Assembly (NCBI GenBank): GCA_019636215.1
Contig: JAHBXZ010000007.1
Span: 124,001 to 188,000, forward strand
Length of the DNA: 64,000 nucleotides
Direction of reading: 5' to 3'
Origin: Planctomycetota bacterium
Lineage (GTDB): Bacteria; Planctomycetota; UBA8742; UBA2392
Both the position numbers and the translations under genes were made by a program. The notes under the pieces were generated by a model, which was not told the origin of the DNA, searched no databases, and saw nothing but the letters and a program-made list of their open reading frames with translations. How positions within the stretch are numbered: position 1 is the first letter of the stretch; every line of letters begins with the position of its first letter. This document shows, one piece after another, positions 57,831 to 64,000 of the stretch.

Positions 57831-58055
57831 ATGAATCGTCTCGACCGCATCTCTGTCAATCCAGCTGTCATGCGCGGCATGGCGCGCATCAAGGGAACCC
57901 GGGCTCCGGTAGCGACGATTCCAGGCATGCTGGCAAAGGGCCATTGCTGCGAGAGCATGCTCGATGGCTATCCGGACTTGAAGCGCCAAGACATTGACGC
58001 TGCGCCGCAGAACGCAAACTGGCGCATGTCAGAATACACTCGCCAGATCGCCTGA
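57831..58055 (+). CDS. DUF433 antitoxin-like protein, degenerate C-terminus
   Basis: A 74-residue DUF433 protein. RISVNPAVMRGMARIKGTRAPVATI and GMLAKGHCCESMLDGYPDLKRQDI match the family's small DNA-binding fold (usual pattern NPevmgGkPvIrGTRipV). After that the expected AALAYA helix reads AAPQNANWRMSEYTRQ, which looks weakened. DUF433 proteins are antitoxins usually encoded just before a DUF5615 toxin; a decayed copy of that toxin follows here. It is 25 bp after fabG. Confidence 0.72.
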   Translation: MNRLDRISVNPAVMRGMARIKGTRAPVATIPGMLAKGHCCESMLDGYPDLKRQDIDAAPQNANWRMSEYTRQIA

Positions 58056-58082
58056 TCCTTCGCAACTGCACGAGGTTGCTGC

Positions 58083-58300
58083 ATACGGATTGTTGCCGAT
58101 TGCTGCCGGCCTCGCGAGTGGAAGCCGTTCCTGAAGGCTTCGACCCACATTGCGTCGCTGTGGACTGAAATTTGCGCGCCTGAAGATGTCGGAAAAAAGT
58201 GCTCGCAGTCTTTGCGGAGTATGTCGCGGAACAAGGGGCCAGTGCAGTCGCCACGATCCATGCCGGAAGATCCAGACTCTCGCTACTACCCCTAACCTGA
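58083..58300 (+). pseudogene. Decayed DUF5615 (PIN-like) toxin
   Basis: Two frames carry the remains. From 58083, ATA (a lost ATG?) begins IRIVADCCRPREWKPFLKAS, then THIASLWTEICAPED, matching the start of DUF5615 proteins (MRILVDxxLSPRWxxFLxxxGHxAxHWxEV). After a frameshift near 58190 a second piece reads VLAVFAEYVAEQGASAVATI then HAGRSRLSLLPLT and stops at 58298, matching the family's C-terminal end. The middle of the domain, including the expected catalytic Asp block, is gone. The toxin is therefore inactive. Confidence 0.6.
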
Positions 58301-58317
58301 AAGAGCCCGCTAGCAAC

Positions 58318-58920
58318 ATGACCGTGATCGCAAGTTTTCTGCGCGAGCATTCTACAGCCCACATGCCTGCTGTGGCCCGTGCCGCGTTCCACTTGCCTGC
58401 AGACGTGCTTACCGGCCTCGAAGAGGCCGCCATGCGTGCCACTCCGCACGGGGCCAACTCTGTTGTTTGGCTGCTTTGGCACATTGCGCGGGTAGAAGAC
58501 GCGTGCATTGCGGCGGGCTTGCTGGGGCAGCCGCAGATACTGGATGATCCGGCCGCAGACTGGCCCCGCAGCATGGGCATATCTCGCCGCGACCAGGGCG
58601 AGGGCATGAGTCGTGACGCAGTGGCCGTCCTCAGCACGACCTGCTCGCTGCAGGCCGTGCTTGAGTACCGCGATGCCGTAGGGCGTCATACTCGCGAGCT
58701 TGTGGAAGGGCTGAAACCCGAGGCATTCTCGCGGGTTCTCACGCGAGAGGATGTATCGAAGGCGATCGAAGTCGGCGTATTCAGCCAGGACGACAGTCAC
58801 CTGGTGGGGCTGCCCCTTGAGAATCTGCTCTGGTGGTGGGGGGTGCAGCACTCGGTGTATCACATCGGCCAGATCGCGCTGGTGCGCAGTATGTTCGCCA
58901 GGTCAGGGCCTTTGGCTTGA
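58318..58920 (+). CDS. DinB-family metal-dependent protein
   Basis: A 200-residue DinB-like four-helix protein. The three metal-binding His are in VWLLWHIARVEDACI, and in QHSVYHIGQIALVR (HxxxH). ATG 58318 is the first Met after the decayed toxin; the open frame extends upstream, but that part runs through the pseudogene. DinB homologues include thiol transferases with bacillithiol-type cofactors and stress-induced proteins, so the reaction is not predictable. The last base lies 58 bp before the carboxylase beta subunit. Confidence 0.78.
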   Translation: MTVIASFLREHSTAHMPAVARAAFHLPADVLTGLEEAAMRATPHGANSVVWLLWHIARVEDACIAAGLLGQPQILDDPAADWPRSMGISRRDQGEGMSRDAVAVLSTTCSLQAVLEYRDAVGRHTRELVEGLKPEAFSRVLTREDVSKAIEVGVFSQDDSHLVGLPLENLLWWWGVQHSVYHIGQIALVRSMFARSGPLA

Positions 58921-58978
58921 GCGCGGGCGGCGCGCTCGGCTGTGTTCAACCGTGTTCATCTGTGGTTTCATACGCACC

Positions 58979-60589
58979 ATGAGCGACACTAAAGCCAAGC
59001 GCAAGACCTCACGCATCCGCCCTGACCTGCCGGAGGGTGTGCTTTCCCAGCGTGAGGCGCTGGAAAAACTTGACCGCCTGACAGAGCAGGCCCGTGCCGG
59101 CGGCGGCGCCGACCGTGTCGAGAAGCAGCACCAGTCCGGCAAGCTGACGGCCCGCGAGCGCATTGACCTACTTTGCGACGACGGCAGCTTCGAGGAAATC
59201 GACGCTTTTGTGCAGCACAACGTCCACGAGTACGGCCTGCAGGACAAGAAGTACCTCGGCGACGGAGTGGTCACCGGTGTGGGCAAGGTCTATGGCCGCC
59301 CGGTGTATGTGTTTGCCCAGGACTTCACAGTGTTCGGCGGGTCGCTGGGCGAACGCTATGGCCAGAAGATCGTCAAGATCATGGACCAGGCCGCCAAGAA
59401 CGGCTGCCCGATCATCGGCTTTAACGACAGCGGCGGCGCCCGCATCCAGGAGGGCGTTGCCAGCCTTGGCGCTTACGCGGACATCTTTCTGCGCAACACG
59501 CTCAGCAGCGGCGTGATTCCGCAGATCAGCGCCATCATGGGCCCCTGCGCCGGCGGTGCGGTGTACAGCCCTGCGATTACGGATTTCGTGTTCATGGTCG
59601 AAGGCTCCAGCCACATGTTCGTGACCGGGCCGCAGGTGATCAAAAGCGTCACTCACGAAGAAATCAGCATGGACGGCCTGGGCGGCGCGGCCGTTCATGG
59701 CGAAACCAGCGGGGTCAGCCACTTCACGCATGAGTCCGAGCCCGAAAGCATCGCGGCGATCAAGAAGCTGCTCAGCTTCCTGCCCCAGAACAATCTCGAG
59801 CCGCCGCCGTTCATCGAGCCCGACGACGACCCCAACCGCGAAGACGAGCGGCTGGATCGCATCATCCCCGACCATCCCGAGAAGCCGTACAACATGCTTG
59901 ATGTGATCGAGACCATCGTTGACGACGGCGATTTCTTTGAAGTCCACAAGAACTACGCCCAGAACCTGATTGTCGGCTTTGCCCGCCTGGGCGGCCACAG
60001 CGTCGGCATTGTGGCCCAGCAACCCGCCGTGCTGGCGGGCTGCCTGGACATCAACTCCAGCCTCAAGGGCGCCCGTTTCGTGCGTTTCTGCGATGCCTTC
60101 AACATCCCGCTGGTTACCTTTGAGGACGTGCCCGGCTTTCTGCCCGGCGTGAACCAGGAACACGGCGGCATCATCAAGCACGGGGCCAAACTTCTTTACG
60201 CCTATTGCGAGGCCACGGTGCCCAAGCTCTGCGTGATCACCCGCAAGGCCTACGGCGGGGCCTATTGCGTGATGAGCAGCAAGCACATCCGCAGCGACGT
60301 GAATTACGCCTGGCCCACGGCCGAGATCGCCGTGATGGGTGCCGAAGGCGCGGTGAACATCCTGCACAGCAAAGAAATCGCCGCATCCAAAGACCCCGAG
60401 GCCCGCAAACAGCTGGTGGCCGAGTATCGCGACCGTTTCAGCAACCCCTATGACGCGGCGGCGCGGGGGTACATTGACGCCGTGATCCGGCCTCGCGAGA
60501 CTCGCAAAAGGCTGATCCGCGCGCTGGAGACCACGCGCCACAAGCGCGACACCAACCCGCCCAAAAAGCACGGGAACATTCCGCTATGA
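58979..60589 (+). CDS. Acyl-CoA carboxylase beta (carboxyltransferase) subunit
   Basis: A 536-residue carboxyltransferase of the propionyl/acetyl-CoA carboxylase type (PccB-like). QHQSGKLTARERIDLLCDDG, VYVFAQDFTVFGGSLGE, IIGFNDSGGARIQEGVASL, MGPCAGGAVYSPAITDFVFM, GLGGAAVHGETSGV, QEHGGIIKHGAKLLYAY and VMGAEGAVNIL are the standard signatures. It takes carboxybiotin from the partner subunit onto acyl-CoA. ATG 58979 is chosen by similarity. The lipoprotein gene starts in its stop codon (ATGA). The biotin carboxylase is 1.3 kb downstream on the same strand. Confidence 0.93.
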   Translation: MSDTKAKRKTSRIRPDLPEGVLSQREALEKLDRLTEQARAGGGADRVEKQHQSGKLTARERIDLLCDDGSFEEIDAFVQHNVHEYGLQDKKYLGDGVVTGVGKVYGRPVYVFAQDFTVFGGSLGERYGQKIVKIMDQAAKNGCPIIGFNDSGGARIQEGVASLGAYADIFLRNTLSSGVIPQISAIMGPCAGGAVYSPAITDFVFMVEGSSHMFVTGPQVIKSVTHEEISMDGLGGAAVHGETSGVSHFTHESEPESIAAIKKLLSFLPQNNLEPPPFIEPDDDPNREDERLDRIIPDHPEKPYNMLDVIETIVDDGDFFEVHKNYAQNLIVGFARLGGHSVGIVAQQPAVLAGCLDINSSLKGARFVRFCDAFNIPLVTFEDVPGFLPGVNQEHGGIIKHGAKLLYAYCEATVPKLCVITRKAYGGAYCVMSSKHIRSDVNYAWPTAEIAVMGAEGAVNILHSKEIAASKDPEARKQLVAEYRDRFSNPYDAAARGYIDAVIRPRETRKRLIRALETTRHKRDTNPPKKHGNIPL

Positions 60590-61173
60590 GGACTCGATGG
60601 CTGATTGTGCTGTTGCTGGCCGTGGCCGCCTGCACGGCTGACCCAGCTGCGGATTGGGACACCGACCAGCGGGCCGTACACGCCGCCATGGCGGCATGGG
60701 CTGGTGCCGCCAGCAAGGGCGACCTGGATGCCATGTGGGATATGCTTACGCCGGACGCGCAGGAGGTCTACCAGCGCGAGCTGACGGGCAAGAACGGTGT
60801 GCGCGAATCGGTCGTCCTGCTGAAGGCCAGCCTGGCACCGGATTCAGAGGCCCCGCCCGAGGAAAAGCAGCGGGTGGAAAAGGTGCTGAAGACCCTGCCG
60901 CCGGAACCCGAGAAGATGACGGCCAAGGACTACTACAAGTGGCGAGTCGAGCCCGACCTTACCCCGAAGAAGACCGCCAACACCGCCCAGCTGTTCGCAA
61001 AGGCCAACATCAAGGGCATCACCATCACCGGCGACACGGCGACTGTGCTGCTGGCCAATGGCGACCCGGACAGATACACGTGGAAGAAATCGGCTGGGGA
61101 CTGGAAATTTGACCTTCCACCTAGCATCCTGCGCGCCCTCGAAACGGTTCGTCGGCGGGAAGCCGGCGAGTAA
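60586..61173 (+). CDS. Lipoprotein with an NTF2-like fold
   Basis: A 195-residue predicted lipoprotein. LIVLLLAVAACTA is the signal with lipobox AAC. HAAMAAWAGAASKGDLDAMW begins a nuclear-transport-factor-like alpha+beta domain, with GITITGDTATVLLANGD and YTWKKSAGDWKFDLP as the sheet. No catalytic residues are evident. It is coupled to the carboxylase beta gene by ATGA, so it is probably co-expressed with it, although a functional link is not obvious. Confidence 0.68.
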   Translation: MRTRWLIVLLLAVAACTADPAADWDTDQRAVHAAMAAWAGAASKGDLDAMWDMLTPDAQEVYQRELTGKNGVRESVVLLKASLAPDSEAPPEEKQRVEKVLKTLPPEPEKMTAKDYYKWRVEPDLTPKKTANTAQLFAKANIKGITITGDTATVLLANGDPDRYTWKKSAGDWKFDLPPSILRALETVRRREAGE

Positions 61174-61223
61174 ACAGTAGTCGCTCACGACATTGGGCAA
61201 TTCGGACAACGAAAGGCGGAAAA

Positions 61224-61817
61224 GTGAAGACCCTCTTGAAGACTGTGCCATTGCTGGCACTGATCCTGGCACTCTCGAGCTGCGGCGGTGGCAGCGGCGG
61301 CACGGCAGACCCCAAGGAAATCGGCGATGCCGCGGTGAAGAAGATCACCAGCATGGATTTCGACAGCCTGGATTCGCTGATGGAACAGGACGTTGATGTC
61401 GACGGCGCCAAAGAAATTCGCGCTTGGCGTATCAAGGAAGGCTACGACCGCTGGAAGGACTACAAGAAGCGCCTTGAGGGCGACAGCGGCATGGACCCCA
61501 AGAGCAAGTCCGGCATCGACGGCGAAGACAAGTGGAAGGACATGACCTGGGGCAAGCGTACCGGCCTCGAGTTCGGCCTGTACCAGCTTTACGTCAACGA
61601 CGACCTCGAAAAGCGCCTGAAGGAAATGAAGTGGGCCCGCGTCGGCAGCGAACAGAAGCTGGCCGTTGAAGGCCAGGGAAGCGCGACGATCGCCTACATG
61701 AACGGCTATCAGGACATGATCGAAGTGCGCTGCACCCGCAAGAACGGCCTGTGGTACCTCGCCAGCGTTGAAGTGAAGATGAGCAAGGAACTGCCCAAGA
61801 AGCCGAAGGACGACTAG
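61224..61817 (+). CDS. Lipoprotein of unknown function
   Basis: A 197-residue predicted lipoprotein. VPLLALILALSSCGGG gives the signal and lipobox SSC. The domain is alpha+beta (AVKKITSMDFDSLDSLMEQD, then a Lys/Trp/Gly-rich middle and GLWYLASVEVKMS) and may again be an NTF2-like fold. GTG 61224 has GGCGGA about 5 nt upstream. A perfect terminator follows 17 bp past the stop, ending the transcript before the biotin carboxylase. Confidence 0.68.
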   Translation: MKTLLKTVPLLALILALSSCGGGSGGTADPKEIGDAAVKKITSMDFDSLDSLMEQDVDVDGAKEIRAWRIKEGYDRWKDYKKRLEGDSGMDPKSKSGIDGEDKWKDMTWGKRTGLEFGLYQLYVNDDLEKRLKEMKWARVGSEQKLAVEGQGSATIAYMNGYQDMIEVRCTRKNGLWYLASVEVKMSKELPKKPKDD

Positions 61818-61833
61818 TTCAACCAGTCACAAC

Positions 61834-61860
61834 AAGGGCGCACCTGCGGGTGCGCCCTTT
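61834..61860 (+). terminator. Terminator after the 61224 lipoprotein gene
   Basis: AAGGGCGCACC, loop TGCG, GGTGCGCCCTTT. The stem is perfect, with AA/TT ends on both sides. Confidence 0.8.
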
Positions 61861-61892
61861 GCATTTTGCGCCCGCACCCATAAAGTCCCGCC

Positions 61893-63386
61893 ATGCTCAA
61901 GAAAGTCCTGGTCGCCAACCGTGGCGAAATCGCCCTGCGCGTGATCCGCGCCTGCAAGGCCCTGGGCATCGCCAGCATGGCTGTTTACAGCGACGCAGAC
62001 GCGCACCTGCCATTTGTGCGCGCCGCCGACGAAAGCCACTACTTGGGGCCATCCGTGGCCGCCGAAAGCTATCTGAACATGGCGCGCATCATTGAGCTTG
62101 CCCGGCGCCACGGCTGCGACGCGATCCACCCGGGCTATGGATTTCTCAGTGAAAACGCCGCGTTCGCCAAGGCCTGCGAAGACGCCGGGATCGTGTTTGT
62201 CGGCCCCGACAGTGGTGCTATCGACCGCCTGGGCGACAAACGCCACGCCAAGGCAGTAGCCGAAAAAGCAGGCGTTGCCGTAACGCCATGGATCCAGTGT
62301 GCAGGCACCGCCGATGCCGCCACGGTGGCGGCGATCAGCAAGATCGGCTTTCCCGTGATCATCAAGCCTGCCGCCGGTGGCGGCGGCAAAGGCATGCACA
62401 AGGTAACCGCGGCCGACCAGTTGGCCGAACTGCTGCCCAAGGCCGCGCGCGAAGCCAAGGCGAGTTTCGGTGACGACTCGCTGCTGGTCGAGAAATTCCT
62501 CGAAGGCCCGCGCCACATCGAAGTTCAGATACTGGCCGACAAGCACGGCACTGTGCTGCACCTGTTTGAGCGCGAATGCAGCCTGCAGCGCCGGCACCAG
62601 AAGCTGCTGGAAGAAACGCCAAGCCCAAGCCTGACGCCGCAACAGCGCGCGGATATCTGCGCCGACGCCGTGCGCATTGCCAGGACGGCAAACTACAGCA
62701 ACGCGGGCACCTGCGAGTTTCTGTTCGATGAAGCGGCGGGCAAGTGGTACTTCTGTGAAGTCAACACGCGCCTGCAGGTGGAGCACCCCGTGACCGAACA
62801 GGTCGTGGGCGTGGACCTGGTGCAGTGGCAGTTGCGCATTGCAGGCGGCGAGGCCTTGACGCTGAGGCAGGACGACCTGCGGCAGACCGGCCACGCGATT
62901 GAACTGCGCATCAACAGTGAGGACCCCTTTGCGGGGTTTATGCCCAGCCTGGGCTACATTGAGGCCTTCGAGCCGCCATCGGGCGAGGGCATCCGTGTGG
63001 ATGCGGGCTATGCGGCGGGCGACAGCGTGACGCAGTACTACGACTCGCTGATGGCCAAACTGATTGTGCACGCGGTGGACCGCAATGCCGCGGCCAACCA
63101 GGCGATTACGGCACTTCGCGAGTTCATGGTCGTGGGCGTGGCGACGACGATTCCATTTCACATTGCGCTGCTGCAGCACCCGGACGTGCGCGCGGGCAAG
63201 TTCAACATCCGCTGGGTGGAAGAACACATGGCCGAACTGGCGCGCCGTGGCGATGCACAGAACGCGGCGGTGCTGGCCGCGCTGATGGAGTACAGGCATC
63301 TGCTAAAGGTCCGCAACGCCCAAAGCCGTGCGGGCGAACTGCACTTTGACCCCTGGAGCTCGAGTTCTCTGCCAAGGCTGCGTTAG
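61893..63386 (+). CDS. Biotin carboxylase subunit of an acyl-CoA carboxylase
   Basis: A 497-residue ATP-grasp enzyme that carboxylates biotin. MLKKVLVANRGEIALRVIRA, DAIHPGYGFLSENA, the ATP loop KPAAGGGGKGMH, FLEGPRHIEVQILADKHG, CEVNTRLQVEHPVTE (catalytic Glu/Asn/Arg) and ELRINSEDPFAGFMPSLG are all present. It matches AccC and the N-terminal half of PccA. With the beta subunit at 58979 and the probable biotin carrier at 63720 it makes a split three-part carboxylase. The start is ATG 61893; no strong ribosome site, but similarity begins at once. Confidence 0.94.
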   Translation: MLKKVLVANRGEIALRVIRACKALGIASMAVYSDADAHLPFVRAADESHYLGPSVAAESYLNMARIIELARRHGCDAIHPGYGFLSENAAFAKACEDAGIVFVGPDSGAIDRLGDKRHAKAVAEKAGVAVTPWIQCAGTADAATVAAISKIGFPVIIKPAAGGGGKGMHKVTAADQLAELLPKAAREAKASFGDDSLLVEKFLEGPRHIEVQILADKHGTVLHLFERECSLQRRHQKLLEETPSPSLTPQQRADICADAVRIARTANYSNAGTCEFLFDEAAGKWYFCEVNTRLQVEHPVTEQVVGVDLVQWQLRIAGGEALTLRQDDLRQTGHAIELRINSEDPFAGFMPSLGYIEAFEPPSGEGIRVDAGYAAGDSVTQYYDSLMAKLIVHAVDRNAAANQAITALREFMVVGVATTIPFHIALLQHPDVRAGKFNIRWVEEHMAELARRGDAQNAAVLAALMEYRHLLKVRNAQSRAGELHFDPWSSSSLPRLR

Positions 63387-63425
63387 GGGGACCTGCCAGA
63401 CTCAAGCAAGTGATTGGGAGCTTTG

Positions 63426-63692
63426 ATGGATGTTGTCTTCCGACTAGAAGTACGGGGCCCGTCGCCTCTGAGACTTACAGTAGAACTGGATGCATTTCAG
63501 TTGTTGCTGCCAGTGGGGAAGAAGCTTGAGGTTAGCCGAGATGACGGTGACTCCGACGTTTGGATCTGGAGTCACAGTGACGAACGTGGTTCGTTTCTGA
63601 CTCTCATCAACCACGACGCCATGGAAGTGCGTATCGACGGCAAGCTCCTCTACGATTGTTACCAGGACTACTGGGAAAATTCGAATCCCTGA
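63426..63692 (+). CDS. Small hypothetical protein between carboxylase subunits
   Basis: An 88-residue protein with GGGAG 6 nt before ATG 63426 (TTG 63414 is four codons earlier). It looks like a small beta-rich domain (VVFRLEVRGPSPLRLTVELD, GSFLTLINHDAMEVRIDGK) with an aromatic end (YDCYQDYWENSNP). I do not recognise a family. Its DNA is less GC-rich than the carboxylase genes around it, which suggests a late insertion. It sits 39 bp after the biotin carboxylase and 27 bp before the next gene. Confidence 0.55.
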   Translation: MDVVFRLEVRGPSPLRLTVELDAFQLLLPVGKKLEVSRDDGDSDVWIWSHSDERGSFLTLINHDAMEVRIDGKLLYDCYQDYWENSNP

Positions 63693-63719
63693 TCTACTCG
63701 GGAGTGGCGTCCGGCAACC

Positions 63720-64000
63720 ATGGAATACGAAGTCACAGTCGATGGCCGCAAGTTTCGGGTGCGCTTCTTTGAGCTCGCCGGGGAGCTGTTTGTAGAGCAC
63801 GAGGGCGGCACATTTCCTGTCAAAGCCGACACGCCCCTGCGCAGCAAGGTGCAGAAGGCCCAGGTCAATGGCGGCACCCGGCGCTTTGGTTATCACCGCA
63901 CCAAGGAAGGCGTTCAGATCGTCCTGGAGGGCGCGATCTACGAAGCCGCCGTGGCCGAACTGCAGCACGTGCGGCTGGCTGCGCTATCCGGCCGCAAACG
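63720..64000 (+). CDS. Probable biotin carrier subunit, N-terminal part only (runs off the window)
   Basis: An open frame starting ATG 63720 and continuing to the end of the window, at least 93 residues. EYEVTVDGRKFRVRFFELAG is like the N-terminal beta domain before the biotinyl domain of split acyl-CoA carboxylases. The biotin-Lys (MKM) motif would lie beyond the window end, so the call rests on this start and on the neighbouring carboxylase subunits. Confidence 0.5.
   Translation, partial: MEYEVTVDGRKFRVRFFELAGELFVEHEGGTFPVKADTPLRSKVQKAQVNGGTRRFGYHRTKEGVQIVLEGAIYEAAVAELQHVRLAALSGRK

Noticed and set aside
1-64000. CRISPR array or rRNA/tRNA genes
   Set aside because: No regularly spaced identical direct repeats with unique spacers and no rRNA-like or full tRNA sequence were seen. 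The repeats found are palindromes.

Overview
The window is high-GC, densely packed bacterial DNA that looks chromosomal throughout. Its core genes are dnaA, recA, alaS, pheT, rpmF, pgk, a fatty-acid cluster and an acyl-CoA carboxylase. hldD and lgt point to a Gram-negative envelope. A Planctomycetota-like (PVC) organism fits best, judging from a squalene-cyclase-type repeat protein behind an N-terminal membrane anchor, a tricorn protease, an FHA/GAF/HD-GYP protein, a GLSLGE-type FabD and many small lipoproteins. That placement is inference and was not tested.

Layout. 1-9.4 kb: the tail of a probable glycosidase, two coupled parvulins, truD, a LysM protein, then a minus-strand block coupled by 4-8 nt overlaps (AroD-AroE-AroK fusion, prepilin peptidase, class IV aminotransferase, diacylglycerol-kinase-like) and dnaA. 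9.4-20.7 kb: the dnaA upstream region, a cyclase-like repeat protein, a DUF4863 protein, alanine dehydrogenase, lipoproteins, and gap/pgk/rpe with a histone-H1-like gene and a structured non-coding element between gap and pgk. 20.8-38.3 kb: lipoproteins, a 23-residue membrane microprotein, a CI-like regulator that appears leaderless, a very large surface protein, FHA-GAF-HD-GYP, rhomboid-like plus S41 protease, pheT, lgt, DUF169, acyl-CoA ligase and thioesterase. 38.4-49 kb: tricorn protease, MazG, a flavin/GAF/winged-helix regulator pair followed by a hemerythrin, a deoxyhypusine-synthase-like protein, hldD, a membrane phosphatase and recA. 49-64 kb: alaS, rpmF-plsX-fabH-fabD-fabG interrupted by an opposing ATP-grasp gene, a decayed toxin-antitoxin pair, DinB, and a carboxylase set (beta subunit, biotin carboxylase, start of a probable biotin carrier).

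The most striking feature is in alaS. A 732-nt REP-associated tyrosine transposase (RAYT) unit, with palindromes on both sides and 12-bp inverted ends, sits in frame inside the editing domain just before the zinc motif CGGTH. Removing exactly those 244 codons restores a normal AlaS sequence. The recA-alaS gap is itself a run of four related palindromes. Other items worth following are the non-coding element at 18.07-18.33 kb, the AroD-AroE-AroK fusion, the flavin-sensor/hemerythrin module with repeated GGAAC boxes, the microprotein, and the leaderless regulator.
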